A stretch of DNA of 64,000 nt from Azohydromonas australica DSM 1124 (GCF_000430725.1 NZ_KE387218.1:10710-74709); one strand, 5' to 3'; shown: positions 53,217 through 62,458, counted from the first letter of the stretch. Translations and numbers: made by a program. Notes: generated from the sequence alone by a model not told the origin.

Positions 53217-54965
53217 ATGCGCCTGTTCGCACAGCTTTACGCCGAGATCGACGCCCGCACCGCCACGCTGGAGAAGGTCGCGGCCCTGCGCCGCTACCTG
53301 GGCGCCGCGCCCCCGGCCGACGCGGCCTGGGCCGTGTACTTCCTGGCCGGCGGCAAGCCGCGCCAGAGCGTGCCCGGTGCGCTCATGCGCGCCACGGCCT
53401 GCACGCTGGCGGGCATCCCGGACTGGCTGTTCGAGGAGAGCTACCAGGCCGTAGGAGACCTGGCCGAGACCATTGCCCTGGTGCTGCCGCCGCCGGCCAG
53501 CCGCGAGGGCGAGGAGGTGGGCCTGGCGGAGTGGGTCGAGACGCGGCTGCTGCCCCTGCGCGGCCAGCCGCCGCAGGCCCAGGCCCAGTGCCTGGCCCAG
53601 TGGTGGGGCACGCTGGACACCCCCGCGCGCTTCCTGCTGTGCAAGCTCATCAGCGGCTCCTTCCGCGTCGGCGTGAGCAAGCTGCTGGTGCAGCGCGCGC
53701 TGGCCGAGCACGCCGGCCTGGACGCCAAGCTGATGGCGCAGCGCATGATGGGCTACACCGACGCGCGCCAGCCGCCCGGCGCGGCGCGCTTCCTGGCGCT
53801 GCTGGCGCCGCAGGACGAGCACGGCGCGACGCCGAGCGACAGCGGCCAACCGTACCCCTTCTTCCTCGCGCATGCGCTGGAGGCGGTGCCGGAGGCGCTG
53901 GGAGCGCCGGCGGACTGGATCGTGGAGTGGAAGTACGACGGCATCCGCGCCCAGGTGGTGCGCCGCGCCGGGCAGTGCTGGATCTGGTCGCGCGGCGAGG
54001 AACTGGTCACCGAGCGCTTCCCGGAGGTGGTGGCGCTGGCGCAGGCGCTGCCCGATGGCACGGTGGTGGACGGCGAGATCCTGGCCTGGCAGGACGGGCG
54101 TCCCGCGCCCTTCGCCAGGCTGCAGCAGCGCCTCAACCGCAAGACGCTGCCGCGCAAGCTGCTGCAGGAAGCGCCGGTGACGCTGCTGGCTTACGACCTG
54201 CTCGAAGAGCACGGGCAGGACCTGCGCGGCGAGCCGCTGCTGCACCGGCGCGAGCGGCTGGAGGCGCTGTGCGCGCGCACCGGGCTGCCGATCTCGCCGC
54301 TGCTGGAAGCGGACAACTGGGAGGCGCTGGCCGAGCAGCGCGCCGCCAGCCGCGAGCGCGGCGTCGAAGGGCTGATGCTCAAGCAGCGCGCCGCGCCCTA
54401 CGGCGCCGGCCGCACCAAGGCCGAAGGGCTGTGGTGGAAGTGGAAGATCGAGCCCATGACGGTGGACGGCGTGCTGGTCTACGCCCAGCGCGGCCATGGG
54501 CGCCGGGCCAGCGTCTACACCGACTACACCTTCGCGGTGTGGAGCCGCCCGCCCGCCGACGCGGCCGAGGCGCAGGCGGTGGTGGAGGCGATCGCGCGGC
54601 GCGCGCCGGTCGTCCCGGGCGGGCTGCAGCTGGTGCCCTTCACCAAGGCCTACTCGGGGCTCACCGACGCGGAGTTCGCCGAGGTGGACCGCGCCATCCG
54701 CGCCAGCACGATCGAGAAGTTCGGCCCGGTGCGCAGCGTGCGGCCCACGCTGGTGTTCGAGCTGGGCTTCGAGGGCATCGCGCGCAGCCCGCGCCACAAG
54801 AGCGGCATCGCGCTGCGCTTCCCGCGCATGCTGCGGCTGCGACCGGACAAGCCGCTGCACGAGGCCGACACCCTCGCGACGCTGCAGTCGCTGCTGGACC
54901 AGCACGGCAGCGCCGCCGCCCCGGCGGCCGGGGAGGGCGCCGGCGAGGCAGAGTCGCCCGCTTGA
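53217..54965 (+). CDS. ATP-dependent DNA ligase
   Basis: A 582-residue ATP-dependent DNA ligase, of the bacterial type linked to the ligase-associated exonuclease and helicase. The adenylation motif is VEWKYDGIRAQVVRR, lysine near residue 238; further motifs are DGTVVDGEILAW, GVEGLMLKQRAAPYGAGRTK and LWWKWKIEPMTVD. The N-terminal helical DNA-binding domain precedes it (QLYAEIDARTATLEKVAAL). Such ligases act in repair beside the essential NAD ligase. The usual partners are not adjacent; the exonuclease is at 29838. Confidence 0.93.
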   Translation: MRLFAQLYAEIDARTATLEKVAALRRYLGAAPPADAAWAVYFLAGGKPRQSVPGALMRATACTLAGIPDWLFEESYQAVGDLAETIALVLPPPASREGEEVGLAEWVETRLLPLRGQPPQAQAQCLAQWWGTLDTPARFLLCKLISGSFRVGVSKLLVQRALAEHAGLDAKLMAQRMMGYTDARQPPGAARFLALLAPQDEHGATPSDSGQPYPFFLAHALEAVPEALGAPADWIVEWKYDGIRAQVVRRAGQCWIWSRGEELVTERFPEVVALAQALPDGTVVDGEILAWQDGRPAPFARLQQRLNRKTLPRKLLQEAPVTLLAYDLLEEHGQDLRGEPLLHRRERLEALCARTGLPISPLLEADNWEALAEQRAASRERGVEGLMLKQRAAPYGAGRTKAEGLWWKWKIEPMTVDGVLVYAQRGHGRRASVYTDYTFAVWSRPPADAAEAQAVVEAIARRAPVVPGGLQLVPFTKAYSGLTDAEFAEVDRAIRASTIEKFGPVRSVRPTLVFELGFEGIARSPRHKSGIALRFPRMLRLRPDKPLHEADTLATLQSLLDQHGSAAAPAAGEGAGEAESPA

Positions 54966-55107
54966 GAAACTGAAGGCGCTGCCGAAGTCCCCGGTGCGCG
55001 CTCCACTTCCCGGGCGCCGCTGAAACATCGCCTCGTCCTGCCCGCGGGCACGGCGGGGCGTGCTCCAGCCCCTTCGACGAATCGCAATCAAGCAAGAAAC
55101 AACTCGA

Positions 55108-56136
55108 ATGGAACCATTTGCCATCGATCTGGCGCTGCAGGGCGGCGGCTCGCACGGCGCCTTCACCTGGGGCGTGCTGGACGCGCTGCTGGAGGACGGC
55201 TCCCTGCGCTTCTCGGGCATCTCCGGCACCAGCGCCGGCGCGCTCAACGCCGCGGTGCTGGCCACGGGCCTGGCGCGCGGCGGCAACGAGGGCGCGCGCC
55301 GGGCGCTGCGCGCCTTCTGGCTGGACGTGTCGCGCGCCGGCCAGTGCTTCGGCGCGCTGCAGCCCCCGGCGCTGCCGGGCTGGACGCAGCCGTCCAGCAT
55401 GCCGCTGTGGGGCTGGACGCCGGCGGACTGGTTCCAGAGCTGGGCGCGCAGCTTCAGCCCCTACCAGCTCAACCCTTTCGGGCTGAACCCGCTGCGCGAC
55501 CTGGTGGCGCAGCACGTGGACGTGGACGCGCTGCGCGCGGCGCCGCCGGCCCTGTTCGTCATCGCCACCAGCGTCACCACCGGGCAGCCGCGGGTGTTCA
55601 GCGGCGCGGACCTGACGCTCGACGCGCTGATGGCCTCCACCTGCCTGCCGCACCTGTTCCGCGCGGTGGAAATCGACGGCGAGCCCTACTGGGACGGCGG
55701 CTACGCCGGCAACCCGGCGCTGTGGCCGCTGATCTACGAGACGCCGGAGTCCGACCTGCTGCTGGTGAAGATCAACCCGCTCAAGCGCCCGGCCACGCCG
55801 CGCACGGCGCTGGCGATCGCCGACCGCGTGAGCGAGATCGGCTTCAACACCGCGCTGGCCGGCGAGATGCGCGCCATCGCCTTCGTGCAGAAGCTGCTGG
55901 CGCAGGAGCGCATCGAGCGCGGGCTCTACAAGGACCTGCGCCTGCACATGATTGCCGACGAGGGCGAGCTGGCGTCGCTGGAGGCGGCCACCAAGCTCGA
56001 CACGCGGCAGTCCTTCTTGGAGCGGCTGTTCGCCCTGGGCCGCGAGGCCGCGCAGCGCTGGCTGGGCGAGCACCGGGCTGACGTGGGCGTGCGCGCCACC
56101 CTGGACATCGCGGCCACGTTCCTGGCGCCGCGGTAG
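55108..56136 (+). CDS. Patatin-like phospholipase
   Basis: A 342-residue patatin-family lipid hydrolase. Oxyanion motif LQGGGSHGAFTWGVLDALLE, nucleophile GISGTSAGALNAA (GxSxG) and catalytic aspartate YWDGGYAGNPALWP are all present. There is no signal peptide, so it is probably cytoplasmic or exported by another route. ATG at 55108 gives normal length. It follows the ligase gene by 140 bases and may act on phospholipids; in some relatives patatins join in polyhydroxyalkanoate metabolism, but no pha genes are here. Confidence 0.85.
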   Translation: MEPFAIDLALQGGGSHGAFTWGVLDALLEDGSLRFSGISGTSAGALNAAVLATGLARGGNEGARRALRAFWLDVSRAGQCFGALQPPALPGWTQPSSMPLWGWTPADWFQSWARSFSPYQLNPFGLNPLRDLVAQHVDVDALRAAPPALFVIATSVTTGQPRVFSGADLTLDALMASTCLPHLFRAVEIDGEPYWDGGYAGNPALWPLIYETPESDLLLVKINPLKRPATPRTALAIADRVSEIGFNTALAGEMRAIAFVQKLLAQERIERGLYKDLRLHMIADEGELASLEAATKLDTRQSFLERLFALGREAAQRWLGEHRADVGVRATLDIAATFLAPR

Positions 56137-56255
56137 GCAGCCCGGGTCGGCGGTGCGGGCGGGGCATCGCCGGGCCCGCCTACAGCCCTTGTACCGAGGT
56201 TAGCGGGCGCTCTTTGCTACCCTCCCGCCCCTGTCGAAAAAAGGAGTCGAAACCC

Positions 56256-56591
56256 ATGAAGGACCTGCCCGCGCGCGAAAAGATCGACATCGTCGAGAAG
56301 GTGGCCCAGTACCTGGTGTTGGCGGGCGCGCTGGACAAGAGCTCGCCGCTGGAGGATTACGAGCGGGCCAACGAGCTGTCGCTGGAGCTGGCGATGCTGC
56401 TGCCGGCCGCTGTGTACCGCAGCCTGGTGGAAGCCGCCGCGCATCCCACCGAGCGGCTGAACCCCTCCTCGGTGGCGCTGATGGTGCGCAAGGCGCTGTT
56501 TGATTCGGACAGCGAGGAGCAGCCGGTGCTGCTGGCGGTGCACGTCCCCGGCCTCACCGACAAGCCCCCGCGCAGCAAGGCGCATCACTGA
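56256..56591 (+). CDS. Small hypothetical protein
   Basis: A 111-residue protein, MKDLPAREKIDIVEKVAQYL at the start with a strong AAGGAG upstream. It is helical and amphipathic (LEDYERANELSLELAMLLPA, RLNPSSVALMVRKALFDS), acidic, with no signal, cysteine or membrane helix. Family not recognised. It is followed by a clear Rho-independent terminator, which supports its being a real, expressed transcription unit. Confidence 0.6.
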   Translation: MKDLPAREKIDIVEKVAQYLVLAGALDKSSPLEDYERANELSLELAMLLPAAVYRSLVEAAAHPTERLNPSSVALMVRKALFDSDSEEQPVLLAVHVPGLTDKPPRSKAHH

Positions 56592-56645
56592 GCTGGCGCC
56601 GCGATCCCCGCTCCCTGGCGCGGGGCCACACCGGAACATCAAGAA

Positions 56646-56666
56646 GGCCGCGACTGCGGCCTTTTT
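56646..56666 (+). terminator. Rho-independent terminator
   Basis: GGCCGC, loop GACT, GCGGCC, followed by TTTTT, after the gene at 56256. It separates it from the convergent gene at 56684. Confidence 0.85.
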
Positions 56667-56683
56667 CTTTGGGGCCGCGCTTC

Positions 56684-57262
56684 TCAGCCCGCGATGTCCC
56701 GCCCCGGCCGCGTCGGGTCGTTGTCGGCGGCGCCGTGGAGGCGGTCCCAGGCGTCGCGAGAAGCGTGGCGGGCCTGGTCCCAGGGCAGGGCGGAGCCGGT
56801 GCGGGCGCGCTCGGCTTCCCAGCCGTGGCCGAGCTCGGACTCGACCTCGCCGTCCCAGCGGCGCGGGCCGCGCTGGCGTTCGTACATGGCCTCGCCGTAG
56901 GCGTAGGCCGGGCCCCAGTCCTCGAAGCGCGCGCCCTCGGTGATGTAGGGCCGGCTGTTGTAGAGGCGCAGCCAGTGTTCGCTGCTGCTGTGTTCGTGCC
57001 AGGAGCTTTCGGCCGTGCCGCCGGCCAGCGCGCCGGCGATGGTGCCCAGCACCGCGCCGGCCAGGCTGCCCACCGGCCCGGCCGCCATGCCGGCCGCCGC
57101 GCCGGCGGCGGCACCGCCCGCGGCGCCCAGGCCGGCGCCCAGCGGATTCGTCGCCGCCTGCGCGGCCAGCGAGTCCATCGGGTCCTTGGGATCGAGGTCG
57201 TCCCGGCGGGCGGGGTCGGTGTTCGGGGAAGCGGGCCGGGAGGCGGGCGAGGAAGCGGTCAT
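56684..57262 (-). CDS. Glycine-zipper-like hypothetical protein
   Basis: A 192-residue protein. A central alanine/glycine segment of about 45 residues (LGAAGGAAAGAAAGMAAGPV, GSLAGAVLGTIAGALAGGT) is a glycine-zipper-type membrane or membrane-associated stretch. It is preceded by an acidic DDLDPKDPMDSLA region and followed by a hydrophilic domain (WLRLYNSRPYITEGARFEDW, WDGEVESELGHGWEAERART, DAWDRLHGAADNDPTRP). It has no signal peptide. ATG 57262 is favoured over 57298. I know of similar proteins in Comamonadaceae only as hypothetical. The function is unknown. Confidence 0.6.
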   Translation of the reverse strand: MTASSPASRPASPNTDPARRDDLDPKDPMDSLAAQAATNPLGAGLGAAGGAAAGAAAGMAAGPVGSLAGAVLGTIAGALAGGTAESSWHEHSSSEHWLRLYNSRPYITEGARFEDWGPAYAYGEAMYERQRGPRRWDGEVESELGHGWEAERARTGSALPWDQARHASRDAWDRLHGAADNDPTRPGRDIAG

Positions 57263-57404
57263 GGCGGCGGGCCTTCGGATTCGTCGTGATGCCGCCATTG
57301 CAGCGCCGCGGGGGCAGGGCGGCCCATAGTCCGCCGCCGTGCGCGCTTGTAGGACGGCGCCGGACGGTGGGCCCGTGATGACCCTGGCCCCGTCCGGCGC
57401 AAGC

Positions 57405-57854
57405 TCAGGCCGGCGACACGGGATGGCCGGCGATGTAGTGCTCCAGCTGCTCGATGAGGAACTGCTGGTCGGAAATGATGTGCTTGACCAGGTCGCCGAT
57501 GGAGATCATGCCGACGAGCTTGCCGTCCTCCATCACCGGCAGGTGGCGCAGGCGGTTCTGCGTCATCAGCGCCATGCACTCCTCGGCCGTCTGGCGCGGG
57601 CCCACGAACATGACGTTGGGCGTCATCACCAGGTTCACCGCCGTGCTCTTGGAGGCGCGCTCCTGCAGCACGATCTTCCGGGCGTAGTCGCGCTCGGAGA
57701 AGATGCCCACCACCGCCGGGCCCTCCATCACCAGCACGGCGCCGATGTTCTTCTCGCACATCGTCTTGATGGCCTCGTACACCGTGTCGTGCGGGCGCAC
57801 GGAAATCACTTCCTGGTTCGGCTTGGATTTCAGGATTTCGAGGGTGGTGGTCAT
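57405..57854 (-). CDS. CBS-domain protein
   Basis: A 149-residue protein with two CBS domains: SVRPHDTVYEAIKTMCEKNI with VVGIFSERDYARKIVLQERA, and VGPRQTAEECMALMTQNRLR with LVGMISIGDLVKHII. Such pairs sense adenine nucleotides and are common in stress regulons. It starts MTTTLEILKSKPNQEVISVR. It is downstream of hutF on the same strand (68 bases) but may be separately expressed. It is distinct from the CBS protein at 45419. Confidence 0.88.
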   Translation of the reverse strand: MTTTLEILKSKPNQEVISVRPHDTVYEAIKTMCEKNIGAVLVMEGPAVVGIFSERDYARKIVLQERASKSTAVNLVMTPNVMFVGPRQTAEECMALMTQNRLRHLPVMEDGKLVGMISIGDLVKHIISDQQFLIEQLEHYIAGHPVSPA

Positions 57855-57922
57855 CGGCTCTCTCCTTCACGTGAGGACGGAACGGGGGCGGCAGCGGCGC
57901 CCATGTCCTTTTTAAACGTTTT

Positions 57923-59305
57923 TCAGAGACTCCAGATGCTGCGCATGGCGCGCTCGAAGCGACCGGCAATGGCGGCGCTGTGCGGATGCAGGTGGTTGCG
58001 CACCACGAAACGCCCGCCCACCACCGTGTCGCGCCAGGGACGGCCGGGGCTGGAGAACACCAGTGCATCGAGCAGCTGCGGCGCGGGCGTGCCCAGCAGG
58101 CTGGCATCGGCGGTGTCGATGACCAGCAGGTCCGCGCGCGCGCCCTCCACCAGGCCCCAGCGCTCCAGCCCGGCGGCCGCTGCGCCACCCTGCTGCGCCA
58201 TGGTCCACAGCCGCCCGGCGCCGGAGGTGCTGGGCGTGTTGGACTTGGCCGGCCCCTGGCGGTGCTGGCGCAACAGGCGCTGGCCATAGTCCAGCCAGCG
58301 CAGCTCTTCGCGCCAGGTGCGGGTGACCTGGCTGTCCGAGCCCAGCGCCACGGGCACGCCGGCCTCGATCCAGCGCGCCAGGTCCGCCAGGCCGTCGCCC
58401 AGGTTGGCCTCGCTGCTGGGGCACAGCACCAGGCTCGCGCCGGCCTGGCCCACGGCCTGCACTTCCTCGTCGCCGGCATGGGTACCGTGCACCAGCGTCC
58501 AGTGCCGGCCCAGCAGATCCTGCCGCGCCAGCCACTCCACGGGCCCCGTGCCGGTGGCCTCGCGCCAGGACTGCACGTAGGTCTGGTGCTCGGCGATCTG
58601 CACGTGAACGCGCAGCTCCGGCCCCGCCGTGCGCGCAAGCTGCGCCAGCGCGGGCGCCTGCACCGCGGACAGCGCGTGCACGCCCAGCGCGGCGTGCAGC
58701 AGCGGCCGGCCGCTCTCGCGCACGGCCTGCGCCTCCTGCAGCGTGTGCTCCAGGTTGCGCGCGAAACGACGCTGCCCTTCCGGCAGCGCCTGGCCGTTGC
58801 GCGCGTGCTCGCGCAGCACCGGCACGAGCGTGAGCCCGATGCCCACCTCCTGCGCCGCGTCGGCCAGCGCCCAGGCCATGCGCTGTGCGTCGGGATAGGG
58901 GCTGCCGTCGGGCTGCAGGTGCAGGTCGTTGAACTCGACGACGTGGGTGTAGCCCCCGCGCAGCAGCTCCACGTACAGGTGCGACGCCACCGCCTGCAGC
59001 AGCTCGGGCGTGAGCCGCACGGCGACGTGGTCGCGCAGCGCGCCCCAGGTGTGCAGCCCGGCGCCGGGTGCGTCGAAGCGCTCGGCCAGGCCGGCAAAGG
59101 CGCGGTGGAAGGCGTGGCTGTGCGCGTTCACCAGCCCCGGCAGCACCGCGCCGGCCAGCGCCCGCGCGCCCGATGGCGGCAGCCCCGCCTGGGCACGGAC
59201 CTCGCACCAGCGCCCGTCCTCGTCGCTGCGCAGCACCACCTGCTCGGCCCAACCGCCGGGCAGCCAGGCGCGTGGCGCCCACAGGGTCAGCGGCTCAACT
59301 TTCAT
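57923..59305 (-). CDS. hutF: Formimidoylglutamate deiminase
   Basis: A 460-residue amidohydrolase of the HutF type, converting N-formimidoyl-glutamate to N-formyl-glutamate in histidine degradation. Metal-site motifs are PGLVNAHSHAFHRAFAGLAE (HxH), VQIAEHQTYVQ (H), VHGTHAGDEEVQAV (H) and ALGSDSQVTRTWREELRWLD (D), typical of HutF. It overlaps the start of hutF from hutG by 11 bases in the operon order asparaginase-like, hutG, hutF. hutH, hutU and hutI are not in the window. Confidence 0.9.
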   Translation of the reverse strand: MKVEPLTLWAPRAWLPGGWAEQVVLRSDEDGRWCEVRAQAGLPPSGARALAGAVLPGLVNAHSHAFHRAFAGLAERFDAPGAGLHTWGALRDHVAVRLTPELLQAVASHLYVELLRGGYTHVVEFNDLHLQPDGSPYPDAQRMAWALADAAQEVGIGLTLVPVLREHARNGQALPEGQRRFARNLEHTLQEAQAVRESGRPLLHAALGVHALSAVQAPALAQLARTAGPELRVHVQIAEHQTYVQSWREATGTGPVEWLARQDLLGRHWTLVHGTHAGDEEVQAVGQAGASLVLCPSSEANLGDGLADLARWIEAGVPVALGSDSQVTRTWREELRWLDYGQRLLRQHRQGPAKSNTPSTSGAGRLWTMAQQGGAAAAGLERWGLVEGARADLLVIDTADASLLGTPAPQLLDALVFSSPGRPWRDTVVGGRFVVRNHLHPHSAAIAGRFERAMRSIWSL

Positions 59306-60098
59306 CGGGTCTCCATTCGGTGAGCAGCTGCAGCATGCGCCGCAGCAGCGGCTCGATGCCCGCGACGCGGGCCGCATCGAGCCGGTAGGGGGCGTCCTCG
59401 GCCATGTAGCAGCGCCAGCACATCTCCAGCTGCACCGCGTGGACGCCTTCGACGGGCCGGCCGTAGTGACGCGTGATGTAGCCACCCTTGAAGCGGCCGT
59501 CGATGACGTGGCTGTACGCGCTCTGGCCGTCCAGCAGCTCGGCCAGCGCCAGGCGCATCGAGGGCGCGCAGCTCGCGCCGTCGGCCGTGCCCAGGTTGAG
59601 CGCGGGCAGCTCGCCCTCGAACAGCCACGGCAGCTCGGACTTGATGCTGTGGCCGTCGAACAGCACCGCGTGCCCGTGCTGCTCGCGCAGCCGCTGCAGC
59701 TCCTGCCGCAGCGTCTCGTGATAGGGCCGCCAGTACCGCTCGCAACGCTGCTGGACCTCGGCCGCGTCGGGCGCCTGTCCGGGGTGGTACAGCGGCTCGC
59801 CGGTGAAGAAGCTCACCGGGCACAGCCCGGTGGTGTTGACGCCGCTGTACATCGGCGTGTCCTCGCGCGGGCGGTTGAGGTCGATGACGTAGCGGCTGTA
59901 GCGCGGCGCCAGCACCGTGGCGCCGAGCTCGCGCGCGAAGGCGTACAGCGGCTCCAGGTGCCAGTCGGTGTCCTCCACCTCCAGCGCGCGCGGCACGAGG
60001 CGCCGGCGCAGCTCCGGCGGAATCTCGGTGCCCACGTGGGGCAGGCTCAGCAGCAGCGGCGTGGTGCCGCGCTGCAGCGAAAAGACGGCTTCACTCAT
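59295..60098 (-). CDS. hutG: N-formylglutamate deformylase
   Basis: A 267-residue N-formylglutamate amidohydrolase, the last step of histidine degradation via formylglutamate. Motifs include LLLSLPHVGTEIPPELRRRL, EVEDTDWHLEPLYAF, RYVIDLNRPREDTPMYSGVN and AVLFDGHSIKSELPWLF (metal site). It overlaps hutF by 11 bases downstream and the asparaginase-like gene by 4 bases upstream, so the three form one operon. Confidence 0.92.
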   Translation of the reverse strand: MSEAVFSLQRGTTPLLLSLPHVGTEIPPELRRRLVPRALEVEDTDWHLEPLYAFARELGATVLAPRYSRYVIDLNRPREDTPMYSGVNTTGLCPVSFFTGEPLYHPGQAPDAAEVQQRCERYWRPYHETLRQELQRLREQHGHAVLFDGHSIKSELPWLFEGELPALNLGTADGASCAPSMRLALAELLDGQSAYSHVIDGRFKGGYITRHYGRPVEGVHAVQLEMCWRCYMAEDAPYRLDAARVAGIEPLLRRMLQLLTEWRPDES

Positions 60099-61159
60099 CC
60101 CGGCAGGCCTCCCTGGGTCCGGTGCGCGGCCTCAGGCCGCAGCACCTCGGTAGCACGCAGCGCGCCCACTTCCAGGCCGCGCCAGTTGAGCTGCGCACGC
60201 GGGCTCCAGGCGCCCACCACGGCGGCTTCCCGGTCGTCCAGCGGCAGCAGCGCCGACACCAGCGCTGCCAGCGCCACCTCCGCGGCGCGGCCGGCGCCGT
60301 CGTCGATCTTGAGCGCCAAGCCCACGCCCAGCTCCGGCAGTGCGGCGCAGTACATGCCCTCGGCGCCGCCCTTGCAGAACAGCCGCTCGCGCAGCGCCTC
60401 CATCACCAGCGTGTCCGAGCGCTCGCTGCCCGCCACCAGGAAGGGATGCCGGGCCACGGCCGCGCGCAGCCGCCGCGCGGCGACAGCCATGTCCGGCGGC
60501 AGCCCAACGCCGCTGCCCGCGCGCGCGAAGGCCCGCGCCAGGTGCCGAAGCGGGACGGCGTGGGTGGGAATCGAGCAGCCGTCGACGCCGCAGGGCGCGC
60601 GGGCCAGGTCGAAGCCGGTGGCCGTTTGCAGCGCGTGCTCCACCTCGCGCATGAGCGGATGGCCGCGCTGCACGTAGCCGGCGACGAAGCCGCGCGCGTC
60701 ACGGCCGCCGGCCATGTGCGCGCCCAGGCACAGGAAGCCGCTGTGCTTGCCGGAGCAGTTGTTGTGCAGCGCGCCGGGCTCGCGCCCGGCGGCGGCCAGC
60801 GCGCGCGCCGCGGGCTCGAAGTAGGGCCAGTGCGCGCCGCATTCCAGCGCATCGGCATCCAGCCCCGCGCGCTGCAGCGTGGACAGCGCCGTGCGCACGT
60901 GCGGCTCCTCGCCGCCGTGCGAGGCGCAGGCCAGCGCCAGCGCCGCGTCGTCGAGGCCGAAGGCATCGGCCGCGCCGCTGGCCACCAGCGGCAGCGCCTG
61001 CAGCAGCTTCACGGCCGAGCGCGGGAAGACGGGGAGGTCGATCTCGCCTGCGGACCAGCGCACGCCGCCGTCCGCGTCAACCACGGCGAAGGAGCCGCGG
61101 TGCCGCGACTCCACCACGCCGCCGCGCCAGGTTTCGACCAGGACCGGATTGGAGCTCAT
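60095..61159 (-). CDS. Asparaginase II-family protein
   Basis: A 354-residue protein of the thermolabile/Rhizobium-type L-asparaginase II family (PF06089 type). It starts NPVLVETWRGGVVESRHRGS; active-site motifs are CASHGGEEPHV (S, H), LHNNCSGKHSGFLCLGAHMA and GVDGCSIPTHAVPLRHLARA. It leads the operon with hutG (4-base overlap) and hutF, linking amide-nitrogen release with histidine degradation. Substrate specificity is not settled by sequence. ATG at 61159 gives the normal length. Confidence 0.87.
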   Translation of the reverse strand: MSSNPVLVETWRGGVVESRHRGSFAVVDADGGVRWSAGEIDLPVFPRSAVKLLQALPLVASGAADAFGLDDAALALACASHGGEEPHVRTALSTLQRAGLDADALECGAHWPYFEPAARALAAAGREPGALHNNCSGKHSGFLCLGAHMAGGRDARGFVAGYVQRGHPLMREVEHALQTATGFDLARAPCGVDGCSIPTHAVPLRHLARAFARAGSGVGLPPDMAVAARRLRAAVARHPFLVAGSERSDTLVMEALRERLFCKGGAEGMYCAALPELGVGLALKIDDGAGRAAEVALAALVSALLPLDDREAAVVGAWSPRAQLNWRGLEVGALRATEVLRPEAAHRTQGGLPG

Positions 61160-61286
61160 CGCCAGGGCCTCCACGCGTGAACGGGCACGCGGCCACTGTA
61201 GCGGCCACGCCGGCGCGCAAGGCTTGGTGAAGGCGGCACTTGCGGCACGCCGGCACCGGGCCCCGGCAGCCCCGTGCGGGCGGGGC

Positions 61287-61658
61287 TCAGGGCGCGGCCC
61301 GTTGCTCGGCCGCGGCGCTGCGGCGGTGCAGGCCGAGCTGGTGGCACAGGTCGCGGATGTCCTGCCGCGCCTCGTCCAGCCCCGGGCGCAGCACGCGGCG
61401 CGCATCGCCGTCGCGGCAGTCCGCGAGCTGGCAGGCCTGCTCGGCCAGCGCCTCCAGCTCGCGCAGCGCCAGGCACAGCGCCTCATCCTGGTTGCGCAGG
61501 TGCAGCGCGCGCGCCTGCTGCGACTCCTCGCTGAGCCGGTGCAGGCAGGCGCGCAGCTCCTCAGCCACGCCGCGTACCACGGCACTGGCCTGCACCGCTT
61601 GCACGAGCTCGTTCTCGATCTTGGAAAGGCGTCGGTAGATCTCGAGATGCGTGTCCAT
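61287..61658 (-). CDS. Small coiled-coil hypothetical protein
   Basis: A 123-residue, strongly helical protein: MDTHLEIYRRLSKIENELVQ, then LRACLHRLSEESQQARALHL and LCLALRELEALAEQACQLAD, ending in an arginine-rich tail. Heptad-like spacing of leucines suggests coiled coil. No domain recognised. It is upstream of the asparaginase operon on the same strand, 127 bases away, but the connection is unclear. Confidence 0.5.
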   Translation of the reverse strand: MDTHLEIYRRLSKIENELVQAVQASAVVRGVAEELRACLHRLSEESQQARALHLRNQDEALCLALRELEALAEQACQLADCRDGDARRVLRPGLDEARQDIRDLCHQLGLHRRSAAAEQRAAP

Positions 61659-62082
61659 GGCTGCACGAGAGTGAGAGCCCCGGTGCGCGGCAAACCTCAT
61701 GCCTGCATAGCAGCCCCAGCGCCGTGGCTCCGCGCGCTGGCTGGTGCGCCGTTCCACGCAGCCGGCGCGCACGACCGCGGTGATGGTCTCGCTTGGCCGA
61801 CGCCCTGGCGAGTCCGGCAAGGCTTGCCGGGCGGCACGGCCAGGACGTTGAGGCCGCAACCTGGCATCGGGCGGTGCCGAAAGCGGGTCAAAGAACACTT
61901 CGAAGAATTTTGTGGGCTTGTGCTGGAACATCCCAAAAAACTGTCATACAATGCGACCCACGCCAACGACGCAGCGATGCATCAAAGGCTCAGATAATGA
62001 GCCAGCGATTACAATCATCGAAGCGTCGGCTGTCAGCAGTAGCTGACGGACAATCCGGTTGCAGTGATGCACCGAATCCCCT
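61659..62082. other. Leader region of the tRNA-Gly unit
   Basis: About 420 bases without a gene. Towards the right it is richer in A and T. TACAAT occurs at 61947-61952 and again at 62010-62015, both possible -10 elements for the tRNA transcript; no good -35 was found. A small dyad GGCTC..GAGCC is at 61988-62004. TGACGGACAATCCGG at 62044-62058 is the left arm of an inverted repeat around the first tRNA. Confidence 0.4.
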
Positions 62083-62168
62083 GCGGGAATAGCTCAGTTG
62101 GTAGAGCGCAACCTTGCCAAGGTTGAGGTCGCGAGTTCGAGTCTCGTTTCCCCGGCATTGTCCGTTCA
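62044..62168. repeat. Inverted repeat flanking the broken tRNA-Gly
   Basis: Left arm TGACGGACAATCCGG (62044-62058), right arm CCGGCATTGTCCGTTCA (62152-62168), whose complement is TGAACGGACAATGCCGG. The arms match apart from two single-base indels. Confidence 0.5.
62083..62158 (+). pseudogene. tRNA-Gly(GCC) copy with broken acceptor end
   Basis: From GCGGGAATAGCTCAG through the anticodon loop CTTGCCAAG to GTCTCGTTTCCC it is identical to the intact gene at 62215. Then it reads CGGCAT instead of GCTCCA. The last two acceptor pairs (positions 1-72 and 2-71) cannot form and no CCA is encoded, so this copy is probably non-functional or needs unusual processing. Confidence 0.6.
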
Positions 62169-62214
62169 GTCGACTTGCTCACAGTCCCGGCCGCGGCGAC
62201 GCGTCCGACCCTCT

Positions 62215-62290
<76 letters not shown>

Positions 62291-62300
62291 AATCTTCGAG

Positions 62301-62335
62301 AAGGCCGGCTTTCTGCACAGGAAGCCGGCCTTTTT
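62301..62335 (+). terminator. Rho-independent terminator after tRNA-Gly
   Basis: AAGGCCGGCTT (62301-62311) pairs with AAGCCGGCCTT (62322-62332), followed by a T run to 62335. Confidence 0.9.
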
Positions 62336-62458
62336 CATTTCCCGTGCGCCAAGGCACAGCGAGCGGGGCGGGCGGCGCAGGCCCGGGCTCGCCCTGGGAC
62401 GATTCGGGTACAGCGCTTGCCATCTCGCGAGGCTGCCTAACCCCTTGCTGGAGCCTCC

